The position numbers and the translations under genes were made by a program. From Micromonospora gifhornensis (GTDB lineage Bacteria; Actinomycetota; Actinomycetes; Mycobacteriales; Micromonosporaceae): a stretch of DNA of 37,303 nt. Where the stretch lies: assembly GCF_016863515.1 (NCBI RefSeq), contig NZ_BOPA01000053.1, forward strand, positions 1-37,303. The letters run 5' to 3'. This document shows, one piece after another, positions 7,813 to 15,293 of this stretch. Under the pieces are notes generated by a model. That model made no database searches. It worked only from the letters and a program-made list of their open reading frames with translations, and was not told the DNA's origin. The first letter of the stretch is position 1. The number at the start of each line of letters is the position of its first letter.

Positions 7813-9348
7813 TCAGACTGGGGTGACGCCGTGCCGACGACGGGAGAAGTGCCGGTCCTTGCTCCGGGCGGCGGTGTACCGGCGAATCAGTTCGGCGCGC
7901 AGTTCGTGCGGCTCGACGATCGTGTCGATGACGAGTTCGCTGGCCAGCCGGACGACGTCGATGTCCTGCTCGTACTCGGCCCGCTTGGCGGCGACGAAGG
8001 CGGCCCGCTCGGCCTCGTCCTCGATCGCGGCGATCTTGTTCGCGTACACCGCGTTGACCGCGGCCTCCGCGCCCATCACCGCGATCTTCGCGGTGGGCAG
8101 GGCGATTGTCGCGTCCGGCTCGAAGCCGGGACCGGCCATGGCGTAGAGGCCCGCGCCGTACGCCTTGCGCACCACCACGCAGATCTTCGGTACGGTCGCC
8201 TCGGAGATCGCGGTGATCATCTTGGCGCCGTGCCGGATGATGCCCTGCTTCTCCACCGCGCTGCCGACCATGAAGCCGGGCACGTCGGAGAGGAACAGCA
8301 GCGGCACGTTGAACGCGTCGCAGAGCTGCACGAACCGGGTCGCCTTGTCGGCCGAGTCGACGAAGAGCACCCCGCCCTTGAACATCGAGTTGTTGCCGAC
8401 CACGCCGACGACCTCGCCGTTCAGCCGGCCGAACCCGATTGTCAGTTCCTTGGCCCAAAGCGCCTGGATCTCGAAGAAGGAACCCTCGTCGAGCAGGCCC
8501 TTGACGTACCGTCGCATGTCGAACGCCTGCCGCTCGCTGGCCGGCACCAGCGCGGCCAGGTCCGCCTTGGCGGGCGCCTCGACCGCCTCGGCGGTCGGCG
8601 GCTGCTGGGTCCAGTTCGCCGGCAGGTACGACAGGTAGCGCTTGACCACGTCGAGGGCCTCGGCCTCGGTCTTGCAGAGGAAGTGCCCGACCCCGGACTC
8701 GCCACAGTGGACCTTGGCGCCACCCATCGCCTCCAGGGTGGTCTTCTCGCCGGTGACCATCTCGACCATGCGGTCGGAGCCGAGGTACATGCTGGCGTTG
8801 CCGTCCACCATGGCCACCACGTCGCAGAACGCCGGGATGTACGCGCCGCCGGCCGCGCTCGGCCCGAACAGCGCACAGACCTGGGGGATCGAGCCGGAGG
8901 CGCGTACCTGGTTCCAGAAGATCTTGCCGGCACCGCGTCGACCCGGGAACAGCTCCACCTGGTCGGTGATCCGCGCCCCGGCCGAGTCGACCAGGTAGAC
9001 CATCGGCACGCCGGTGTCGTACGCCCGCTCGATGATCCGGATGATCTTTTCGACGGTACGCGCACCCCAACTGCCGGCCTTGACCGTGGAGTCGTTCGCC
9101 ATCAGGCAGACCTGGCGGCCGTCGATGGTGGCGGTGCCGGTCACCACCCCGTCGGCGGGCAGCCCGTCGGCGAGCGCGTTGGCGTAGAGCCCGTCCTCGA
9201 CGAACGATCCCTCGTCGACGAGCAGGGCCACCCGCTCCCGGGCGAACAGCTTCCCCTTTGCCGCGTTCGCCGCGTGGTACTTCTCCGCACCACCGGCCCG
9301 AACCCGCTTACCGAGCTGCTCCAGCGCCCCACCGTCAACAGTCACCAC
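7813..9348 (-). CDS. Acyl-CoA carboxylase, carboxyltransferase (beta) subunit
   Basis: The 511-residue product has the two crotonase-like halves of biotin-dependent carboxyltransferases. The N half shows the GSWGARTVEKIIRI region, DSAGARI and FGPSAAGGAYIPAFCD; the C half shows FLSDVPGFMVG, RHGAKMITAISEATVPKI and RKAYGAGLYAMAGPGF. It moves the carboxyl group from biotin to an acyl-CoA. Length and motifs fit methylcrotonyl-CoA carboxylase, and the neighbours agree. The start is GTG at 9348 or the next codon (9345); GGGGAG lies 3 or 6 nt upstream respectively. The partner biotin carboxylase is at 10625, separated from it by the HMG-CoA lyase gene. Confidence 0.9.
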   Translation of the reverse strand: MVTVDGGALEQLGKRVRAGGAEKYHAANAAKGKLFARERVALLVDEGSFVEDGLYANALADGLPADGVVTGTATIDGRQVCLMANDSTVKAGSWGARTVEKIIRIIERAYDTGVPMVYLVDSAGARITDQVELFPGRRGAGKIFWNQVRASGSIPQVCALFGPSAAGGAYIPAFCDVVAMVDGNASMYLGSDRMVEMVTGEKTTLEAMGGAKVHCGESGVGHFLCKTEAEALDVVKRYLSYLPANWTQQPPTAEAVEAPAKADLAALVPASERQAFDMRRYVKGLLDEGSFFEIQALWAKELTIGFGRLNGEVVGVVGNNSMFKGGVLFVDSADKATRFVQLCDAFNVPLLFLSDVPGFMVGSAVEKQGIIRHGAKMITAISEATVPKICVVVRKAYGAGLYAMAGPGFEPDATIALPTAKIAVMGAEAAVNAVYANKIAAIEDEAERAAFVAAKRAEYEQDIDVVRLASELVIDTIVEPHELRAELIRRYTAARSKDRHFSRRRHGVTPV

Positions 9349-9371
9349 GGCTCCCCACCACGCCCAGCCTG

Positions 9372-9381
9372 AACGATCGTT
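9372..9381. promoter_or_regulatory. Palindrome upstream of carboxyltransferase
   Basis: AACGATCGTT lies 24-33 nt before the start at 9348. With the related palindrome at 7751-7762 it is a candidate operator within the TetR-linked cluster. Confidence 0.35.
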
Positions 9382-9432
9382 AATCTACCCCACCCACACC
9401 CACCCCCACCACGCCCCGCCCACCCCCCATCT

Positions 9433-9508
9433 CCGCGATCTTGCACTTTGGGTCGCCGATATGCACCTTTCAAGGCGATATACACCGACGAAAACTGCAA
9501 GATCGCGG
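9433..9508. repeat. Long inverted repeat between HMG-CoA lyase and carboxyltransferase
   Basis: Thirteen-base arms (CCGCGATCTTGCA at 9433-9445; TGCAAGATCGCGG at 9496-9508) match perfectly across a 50-nt loop. The loop contains the direct repeat CGATAT(G/A)CACC. I recall intergenic elements with a CGCGATCTTGCA core as common in Micromonospora. It could terminate the lyase transcript or be a mobile palindromic element. Confidence 0.7.
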
Positions 9509-9544
9509 GGGCGGGTGGGTGGGGCAGGGGGTGGGGGTGGGGTT

Positions 9545-10483
9545 TTAGGGGTGGGGGGTTAGGGCGGTGCGGGGGCCGGCGCGGAGGATGCCGGAGGGGA
9601 GGGGGCGGGCGGTCAGGTCTTCGGCGAGTCTGGCGGCGCCGATCAGGGCATCGAGGTCGATGCCGGTGTCGATGCCCATGTCGTGCAGCATGTGCACCGC
9701 CTCCTCGGTGGCCAGGTTTCCGCTGGCACCCGGCGCGTACGGGCAGCCGCCGAGACCGCCGACGCTGGCGTCGAACTCGGTCACCCCGAACTCCAACGCG
9801 GTCAACAGGTTGGCCAGGGCGGTGCCCCGGGTGTTGTGGAAGTGCAGCAGCACCGGGATGTCCGCGTTGCGGTCGCGTACGGCGGTGAGCAGGTCACGGA
9901 CCCGTCGGGGCGTACCCATGCCAGTGGTGTCGCCGAAGGCCACGCGGTCGGCGCCGTCGGCGACCACCCGGTCCACGATGTCCGCGACCCGGGCCGGATC
10001 GATGTCCCCCTCGTACGGGCAGCCGAAGCTGGTCGCGATGATCACCTCAGCCTGCGCGCTGGCACCGTGCAGCAGGTCGATCAGTTCGGCGATGTCGTCG
10101 AGCGACTCGGCGGTGGATCGATTGACGTTGCGCCGGTTGTGCGTGTCGCTGGCGGAGACGACCACCTCGATCTCGGTGAACCCGGCGGCCAGGGCCCGCT
10201 GCGCGCCTCGCGTGTTCGGCACCAGCGCCGAGTAGCGGACTCCGTCGACCTTCGTGGCCCGCTGCCACACCTCGTCGGCGTCGGCCATCTGCGGAATCGC
10301 CTTGGGATGCACGAACGACACCGCCTCGATCCGCCGTACGCCGGTGCGGGACAGCGCGTCGAGCAGCCGCACCTTCGCCTCGGTCGGGATCGGCTCCTCG
10401 TTCTGCAGCCCGTCGCGCGGCCCAACCTCCCGGATGGACACGACCCCCGGCAGTTCCCTCATCTCAACCACCTCACTGCCCAC
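9545..10483 (-). CDS. Hydroxymethylglutaryl-CoA lyase
   Basis: The 312-residue TIM-barrel protein cleaves HMG-CoA to acetyl-CoA and acetoacetate, the last step of leucine breakdown. Diagnostic features are REVGPRDGLQNE near residue 20 (catalytic Arg and metal Asp), the metal-binding HFHNTRG and the signature loop SVGGLGGCPYAPGASGN with the catalytic Cys at about 247. The GTG at 10483 was chosen because GAGGAG lies about 6 nt upstream; the ATG at 10462 is also possible. The gene sits between two long hairpins (9433-9508 and 10529-10592), so it may be transcribed apart from its neighbours. Confidence 0.92.
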   Translation of the reverse strand: MGSEVVEMRELPGVVSIREVGPRDGLQNEEPIPTEAKVRLLDALSRTGVRRIEAVSFVHPKAIPQMADADEVWQRATKVDGVRYSALVPNTRGAQRALAAGFTEIEVVVSASDTHNRRNVNRSTAESLDDIAELIDLLHGASAQAEVIIATSFGCPYEGDIDPARVADIVDRVVADGADRVAFGDTTGMGTPRRVRDLLTAVRDRNADIPVLLHFHNTRGTALANLLTALEFGVTEFDASVGGLGGCPYAPGASGNLATEEAVHMLHDMGIDTGIDLDALIGAARLAEDLTARPLPSGILRAGPRTALTPHP

Positions 10484-10528
10484 CCGAATCTCCTCTTCCT
10501 TCCCAGCATGGCACCCCACCCACCTGCC

Positions 10529-10592
10529 CCGTTGATCAAGAAGTTTGCGTCTGGAATCCACCCGGATCCGACGCAAACCTCTTGATCAACGG
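10529..10592. terminator. 23-bp hairpin between biotin carboxylase and HMG-CoA lyase
   Basis: Arms at 10529-10551 and 10570-10592 pair over 22 of 23 positions, around an 18-nt loop. The core reads GTTGATCAAGAAGTTTGCG. It begins 32 nt after the biotin carboxylase stop, so termination or mRNA processing is likely; it also looks like a genus-type intergenic palindrome. Confidence 0.7.
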
Positions 10593-10624
10593 TTGCGGGT
10601 CCGGCGGACGGCGGGTGAGCAGGG

Positions 10625-11962
10625 TCAGCGCATGCGGGTTATCAGGGTGGTGTCGTAGGTGCCGGAGGTGAACTCGGTGTTGTCCAGGAGTTCGGTGAAG
10701 AAGGGGAGGTTGTTCTTGGGGCCGGCCAGGGCGAAGTCGGCCACGGCGGTGCGGGCGCGGGCGATCGCTTCGGGGCGGGTGTCGGCGTAGACGACGAGCT
10801 TGGCCATCAGGCTGTCGTAGAACGGGGTCACGGTGTTTCCCTCGACGTAGCCGGAGTCGACGCGTACGCCCTCGCCGGTGGGCTCCACCCAGGTCTTGAT
10901 CACGCCGGGGCCGGGCAGGAACCGCTTCGGGTCCTCGGCGTTGATCCGCAGCTCGATGGCGTGGCCGCGCGGGCTGAGCGCGTCCGGGTCGAAGGTGGGG
11001 GCCAGGCCTGCGGCCACCCGCAGTTGCTCCTCGACCAGGTCCAGGCCGTAGACCAGCTCGGTGACCGGGTGCTCCACCTGGAGGCGGGTGTTCATCTCCA
11101 GGAAGAAGAACTCGTCGGTGCCCGGGACCAGCAGACATTCCACAGTTCCCGCGTTGCGATAGTCGACCGCCTCGCCGGCCCGTACCGCCGCCGCAAGCAG
11201 GCGTTCCCGCAGCTCCGGGGAGACCGCCGGGGAGGGCGACTCCTCGACCAGCTTCTGGTTGCGGCGCTGCACCGAGCACTCCCGCTCACCGAGGGCGACC
11301 ACCCGACCGTCGGCCAGGCCGAGGATCTGCACCTCGACGTGCCGTACCCGGGGGAAGTAGCGCTCGATCAACACCGAACCGTCGCCGAACATCCGCTCCG
11401 CGAACGCGCGCACCTTGTCGTACTCGGTGCGCAGCGCGTCCTCGTCGGCGGCCACCCCCATGCCCATGCCGCCACCGCCCGCGGCTGCCTTCACCATGAC
11501 CGGGTAGCCGATCTCGCCCGCCGCGGCCAGCGCCGCCGTCAGGTCGGCCGCCGGCTCGGTGGTCCCGGGCGCCACCGGAACACCGGCGGCGGCCATCAGG
11601 TTCCGCGCATTGATCTTGTCGCCCATCGCGCTGATCGCGTCCGCGCCGGGTCCGACCCAGATCAGGCCGCTGGCCTCGACGGTACGGGCGAAGTCGGCGT
11701 TCTCCGACAGGAAGCCGTAGCCGGGGTGGATGGCCTGTGCACCGGTCGACGCGGCGGCGGCGAGGATCGCCTCGGTGTTGCGGTAGCTCTGTGCCGGGTT
11801 GGCCGGACCGACGCAGACCGCCTCATCGGCCTCGCGCACGAACGGCAGATCGGCGTCGACCTCCGAGTGCACCGCGATCGCGCGTACGCCGAGCCGCCGC
11901 GCGGTACGGATGATCCGGCGGGCGATCTCGCCCCGGTTGGCGACCAGCAACGACTCGATCAT
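10625..11962 (-). CDS. Biotin carboxylase subunit without carrier domain
   Basis: The 445-residue ATP-grasp enzyme carboxylates biotin using ATP and bicarbonate. Present are the N-terminal SLLVANRGEIARRIIRTARRLG, HPGYGFLSEN, the glycine-rich loop AAAGGGGMGMG, and EFFFLEMNTRLQVEHPVTE with the catalytic Glu, Asn and Arg. The protein ends right after the biotin-carboxylase C-domain. The BT and biotin-carrier (Met-Lys-Met) domains that methylcrotonyl- and propionyl-CoA carboxylase alpha subunits normally carry are absent. The ATG at 11962 has GGAGG 5 nt upstream; the frame runs on to 12037 without resemblance. The carrier must come from elsewhere. Confidence 0.9.
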   Translation of the reverse strand: MIESLLVANRGEIARRIIRTARRLGVRAIAVHSEVDADLPFVREADEAVCVGPANPAQSYRNTEAILAAAASTGAQAIHPGYGFLSENADFARTVEASGLIWVGPGADAISAMGDKINARNLMAAAGVPVAPGTTEPAADLTAALAAAGEIGYPVMVKAAAGGGGMGMGVAADEDALRTEYDKVRAFAERMFGDGSVLIERYFPRVRHVEVQILGLADGRVVALGERECSVQRRNQKLVEESPSPAVSPELRERLLAAAVRAGEAVDYRNAGTVECLLVPGTDEFFFLEMNTRLQVEHPVTELVYGLDLVEEQLRVAAGLAPTFDPDALSPRGHAIELRINAEDPKRFLPGPGVIKTWVEPTGEGVRVDSGYVEGNTVTPFYDSLMAKLVVYADTRPEAIARARTAVADFALAGPKNNLPFFTELLDNTEFTSGTYDTTLITRMR

Positions 11963-11994
11963 GCGTCCTCCGAGCGTCCAGATGGTGGGACAGC

Positions 11995-12024
11995 ATGCTA
12001 GGCAGGCGTGCCGCCATGGAGCAA
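11995..12024 (-). promoter_or_regulatory. Promoter of the biotin carboxylase gene
   Basis: On the minus strand TTGCTC (complement of 12019-12024) and TAGCAT (complement of 11995-12000) are separated by 18 bp. Transcription would start about 25 nt before the ATG, leaving room for the GGAGG site. Confidence 0.5.
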
Positions 12025-12130
12025 GGAAGCGAGTCACTCACCGCCCACGCCAGCACTGCTCAACCCGCGTGTCGGCGCAGGTGGACAGGCGTGTCGGGCT
12101 CAGGTGAAGCCGGTTGAGGGCGCGGCCGGC

Positions 12131-12757
12131 TCAGGCGGGGCCGGTGGGGGCGAGAAGCGCGGCGAGGGTGGCGGCGCGCAGCAACTCGGCCCGACGGCGG
12201 CGATCGACCTCGCCACCGAGGAACGGGGTCGAGTTCATCAGGCCGAACGCGGCGTGGGCCAGCACCCGCGCCTCACCGTCGGGCAGCCCGGCATGCAGTG
12301 CGGTCAGCACGGTGACCCACTCCTCCACGTAGAGCCGCTGAAGACGCCGGATGCGCCGTCGGGGCTCCTCGGGCAGCCGGTCCAGCTCGTGCAGGTGCAA
12401 CGCGATGACGGCGGGATTGGCAAGTGCGAAGTCGACGTGAAAATCGATCAACGACTCCAGCACGGCGCGGGGATCACCGGGGTGGGCGGCCGCGCGCTGC
12501 CGACCGCCGTCGAGCAGCCCTTCGCTCACCGGCACCAGCGCGGCGACCAGCATCGCCTCCTTGCCGGCGAAGTGGTGGTAGAGCGCCGGGCCGGTCACCC
12601 CGGCCGCCGCGCCGATGTCGTCCATCGACACACCGTGGTAGCCGCGCGAGGCGAACAGCCCCACCGCGATCTCCAGGATCTCGTCCTTGCGGGACCGGCG
12701 CCGCCCCGCCCCCGTGGCCCCGCTGTTCGCGCCGCGGGCCCGCTGCTCCACCGTCAC
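12131..12757 (-). CDS. TetR family transcriptional regulator
   Basis: The 208-residue product has a TetR N-terminal HTH (EILEIAVGLFASRGYHGVSMDDIGAAAGVTGPALYHHFAGKEAML, about residues 24-68) and an all-helical ligand-binding C-terminus. The GTG at 12757 is supported by a -10 box, TACGCT (complement of 12764-12769), 6 nt upstream; the longer frame to 12910 is shadow. It lies upstream of, and in the same direction as, the acyl-CoA catabolic genes, so it is probably their repressor with an acyl-CoA effector. Confidence 0.88.
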   Translation of the reverse strand: MTVEQRARGANSGATGAGRRRSRKDEILEIAVGLFASRGYHGVSMDDIGAAAGVTGPALYHHFAGKEAMLVAALVPVSEGLLDGGRQRAAAHPGDPRAVLESLIDFHVDFALANPAVIALHLHELDRLPEEPRRRIRRLQRLYVEEWVTVLTALHAGLPDGEARVLAHAAFGLMNSTPFLGGEVDRRRRAELLRAATLAALLAPTGPA

Positions 12758-12763
12758 CGGGCA

Positions 12764-12769
12764 AGCGTA
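12764..12769 (-). promoter_or_regulatory. -10 box, leaderless tetR promoter
   Basis: TACGCT on the minus strand stands 6 nt before the GTG at 12757, with no Shine-Dalgarno sequence between. Confidence 0.5.
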
Positions 12770-12957
12770 GACCCAGGCCGATGACGGGGGGCACGCTTGG
12801 TTACCCGCCAGTCCGCCTGCCGGGAACGGCGGCCCCGCGGCGCTGCGGAAAACCCTCGCAGGACGGCACGCCGCCCCAGCCCAGAGGACAAATCCACCCC
12901 CGCCGGTCACGGCTGGCCTTCACCATCCAGCTACCGGACAGCGCGACAGGACGATCC

Positions 12958-12992
12958 ATCATGAAGTTGCCGGGTGCGGGCAACTTCATGAT
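12958..12992. terminator. 14-bp hairpin downstream of the sulfurtransferase
   Basis: ATCATGAAGTTGCC (12958-12971) pairs perfectly with GGCAACTTCATGAT (12979-12992) around a 7-nt loop. It lies 13 nt past the sulfurtransferase stop on the minus strand and before the tetR gene, so it probably terminates the former. The remaining gap up to the tetR promoter shows nothing else. Confidence 0.7.
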
Positions 12993-13005
12993 CGACTCAG
13001 CCCGA

Positions 13006-13896
13006 TCAGGTCGGGTTCGGGCCCTTCACGACGGGAGCGCGAACCAGGTTGCCCCATTCGGTCCAGGAGCCGTCGTAGTTGCGGACCTGCGGGTAGCCGA
13101 GCAGGTGGCGCAGCACGAACCAGGTGTGGCTGGACCGCTCCCCGATCCGGCAGTACGCGATCACGTCGTCGTCGGGGCTCAGCCCGAGCTGGTCGGCGTA
13201 GATGGCGCGCAGTTCCTCGGCCGACTTGAAGGTCCCGTCGTCGTTGGCGGCGGACTTCCACGGCTTGCTCACCGCACCCGGGATGTGCCCACCGCGCAAC
13301 GCACCCTCCTGCGGGTAGTCCGGCATGTGCAGCATGTCGCCGGTGTACTCACCCGGCGAACGCACGTCGACAAGCGGGCGGCCCGCCGCGACGTGCGCCG
13401 CCACCTCCTCGCGGAACGCCCGCACCGGCGCATCGTCGCGCTGCGGCACCGGGTACTGCGCCCGCGGCCGGTTGGTCCTGTCGCGGGTCAACTCCCGGCC
13501 CTCGGCGATCCACTTCTGCCGCCCGCCGTCGAGCAGACGCACGTCCGGGTGACCGAAAAGCGTGAAAACCCAGAGGGCGTACGCGGCCCACCAGTTGAAG
13601 TTGTCGCCGTAGAAGACGACAGTGTCGTCCCGGCCGATGCCCTTGGCGGCGCAGAGTTCGGCGAACCGTTCGGCGTCCAGATAGTCGCGGGTCACCTGGT
13701 CGTTCAACTCCAGGTGCCAGTCGACCTTCACCGCACCGGGAATGTGCCCGGTGTCGTAGAGCAGCACGTCCTCGTCCGATTCGACGACGACCAGGCCCTC
13801 GTCGTGCAGGTGCTCGGCCAGCCACTCGGTGGTGACCAGCCGCTGCGGGTCGGCGTAGGACTGGAGTCGGGGATCGGGATCACTCGGCACAGGCAT
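13006..13896 (-). CDS. Thiosulfate/3-mercaptopyruvate sulfurtransferase, two rhodanese domains
   Basis: The 296-residue product has two rhodanese domains. The N-terminal one (about 20-140) is inactive, with no Cys in its loop (VVFYGDNFNWWA). The C-terminal one carries the active loop YCRIGERS with Cys249, which takes sulfane sulfur from thiosulfate or mercaptopyruvate and hands it to an acceptor such as cyanide or thiols. The ATG at 13896 is preceded by TACCTT (complement of 13904-13909) 7 nt upstream and a GGGGA that could also help ribosome binding. It is divergent from the first LPXTG protein. Confidence 0.9.
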   Translation of the reverse strand: MPVPSDPDPRLQSYADPQRLVTTEWLAEHLHDEGLVVVESDEDVLLYDTGHIPGAVKVDWHLELNDQVTRDYLDAERFAELCAAKGIGRDDTVVFYGDNFNWWAAYALWVFTLFGHPDVRLLDGGRQKWIAEGRELTRDRTNRPRAQYPVPQRDDAPVRAFREEVAAHVAAGRPLVDVRSPGEYTGDMLHMPDYPQEGALRGGHIPGAVSKPWKSAANDDGTFKSAEELRAIYADQLGLSPDDDVIAYCRIGERSSHTWFVLRHLLGYPQVRNYDGSWTEWGNLVRAPVVKGPNPT

Positions 13897-13903
13897 GATC
13901 CCC

Positions 13904-13909
13904 AAGGTA
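13904..13909 (-). promoter_or_regulatory. -10 box of the sulfurtransferase gene
   Basis: TACCTT on the minus strand is 7 nt from the ATG at 13896. Confidence 0.45.
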
Positions 13910-13973
13910 CCCAGTCCAGGGCTGTCGGGTGGCGCGCTCCACTGACGGGACAGCGCGACGAGGCCACCGCGAA

Positions 13974-13979
13974 TATCGT
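13974..13979 (+). promoter_or_regulatory. Candidate -10 of the first LPXTG gene
   Basis: TATCGT lies about 40 nt before the GTG at 14019. The paralogue has TAGTGT at 16931-16936, 37 nt before its GTG; both are preceded by CGAA. The shared placement supports a promoter, but no clear -35 is visible. Confidence 0.35.
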
Positions 13980-14018
13980 CGACAACAAACACTGGCCGAT
14001 CACCTGGAAGGTTCTGCT

Positions 14019-15236
14019 GTGGCTATTGGTCGTCGCTGGCTGTCACGAACGGTGGCCGCCACGTTGCTCGTCCTTGCCGGTACGGCTCTCCCCGCCGGTC
14101 CCGCCGCTGCGGTGGACCCGGAGCCGAAGTTCGACTTCGATCTGACCAGTACGACGGCTCCGCTGGGGGTCGAAACGAAGAGAATCCATCTGAGATTCAC
14201 CAACCTGACGACTGACGAGACCCCGACCGCGTGGCAGTTCAACGTCCGCCCCACCGATTCGGACTCCTGGGAGAAGGCCGCCGTCCAGTGGCCCGACCCG
14301 CGCGTCGACACCGGTGAGTGCGACGGCGAGCCCGAACAGTTCTACTGCTACATCGCCGCCCCTGCGCATAAAGGGTTGATACCGGGGCCCGGCGAGACGA
14401 CGGAGATCCCGCTCGACATCCGTGTCCGCGTGAAGGACGAGCCGTACGAAGGCAGCTTCGTGGTCACCGTGCACGCGTACTGGGCGGACGAGCGGTCACC
14501 CGACGTCGAGAAGACCTTCCCGCTGACGATCGTCGACGATGCCGAGGCTGACCTGTCGGTGCTCGCACCGGACGTGAAGCAGTCGGTGCGCGTCGATGCG
14601 GACGGCAAGCTCGAAGCGACCGGGCCGCTGAACCCGGGCGAGACGGCCGCCGTGCGCTACCAGATCGTCAACCAGGGCCGGAAGGCGGTCAGCGGGGTCA
14701 AGGTCACCCTGGGCCTGCCCGAGGGCGTCGCCTTCACCGCGCCGCCCGAGGAGTGCGCGATCGACGACGACAAGAGGTCGGCGGTCTGCACCTACGACAC
14801 GCTCGCGCTCGTCCCGGCCGCTGAGGACACCGACCCCAGGGACGACGTCCACTCCGCCGTCGAGTTGCACAACCTGCTGACCGTGCCGGCCGACACCAAG
14901 GCGCCCGTCACGTTGCAGGGCGGGACCGTGCAGGTCGAGGGTCTGACCGAGGAGGTCGTCGCCAAGTCCGACCTGGTGCGTACCAAGCTGCCGGCGAACG
15001 CCGTCGCCGTACCGGCGGCGGACGTGGATGCCAGCGACAACCAGGACGGCTTCTCCGTCGTGGTCGCCGCGCCCCGCAGCGGCGGGGACGACGACGGCGG
15101 CAGCGGTGGCGGCGGCAGCTTGCCGATCACCGGGTCGCAGACCACGCTGATCGCCGGAACCGGTCTCGTCCTGCTCGCGGGCGGCAGCCTCATGCTGCTG
15201 CTCGCCCGACGTCGGCACCGCCTGCCGCACGCCTAG
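14019..15236 (+). CDS. LPXTG-anchored surface protein, paralogue A
   Basis: The 405-residue product has a signal peptide (RRWLSRTVAATLLVLAGTALPAGPAAA, cleavage near residue 31), two Ig-like/DUF11-like segments and a C-terminal sorting signal: LPITG (368-372), a hydrophobic stretch and ARRRHR. It should be secreted and linked to peptidoglycan by a class E/F-type sortase, which is not in this window. Cys pairs in GECDGEPEQFYC and ECAIDDDKRSAVC are conserved in paralogue B and may form two disulfides. The GTG start has GGAAGG 7 nt upstream. Function unknown; no enzymatic motif is seen. Confidence 0.85.
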   Translation: MAIGRRWLSRTVAATLLVLAGTALPAGPAAAVDPEPKFDFDLTSTTAPLGVETKRIHLRFTNLTTDETPTAWQFNVRPTDSDSWEKAAVQWPDPRVDTGECDGEPEQFYCYIAAPAHKGLIPGPGETTEIPLDIRVRVKDEPYEGSFVVTVHAYWADERSPDVEKTFPLTIVDDAEADLSVLAPDVKQSVRVDADGKLEATGPLNPGETAAVRYQIVNQGRKAVSGVKVTLGLPEGVAFTAPPEECAIDDDKRSAVCTYDTLALVPAAEDTDPRDDVHSAVELHNLLTVPADTKAPVTLQGGTVQVEGLTEEVVAKSDLVRTKLPANAVAVPAADVDASDNQDGFSVVVAAPRSGGDDDGGSGGGGSLPITGSQTTLIAGTGLVLLAGGSLMLLLARRRHRLPHA

Positions 15237-15254
15237 CGGCCGTGGCGTCCCCGC

Positions 15255-15293
15255 CTGACCAGGAGGTCGTCGTGCTGACGGCTTCCTGGTCAG
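15255..15293. terminator. Bidirectional terminator between LPXTG A and SGNH genes
   Basis: CTGACCAGGA (15255-15264) and TCCTGGTCAG (15284-15293) pair perfectly across 19 nt. The right arm contains the stop codon of the SGNH gene. The two genes converge here. Confidence 0.65.

Noticed and set aside
7724..9070. In-frame N-terminal extension of the acyl-CoA dehydrogenase frame
   Set aside because: It is opposite-frame shadow of the carboxyltransferase gene on the same strand. The true dehydrogenase start at 7723 has AGGAGG and the family N-terminus.
10484..10624. Missing biotin carrier encoded in the gap after the biotin carboxylase
   Set aside because: The gap is filled by the 23-bp hairpin and the lyase ribosome site. 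No frame contains a biotinylation motif.
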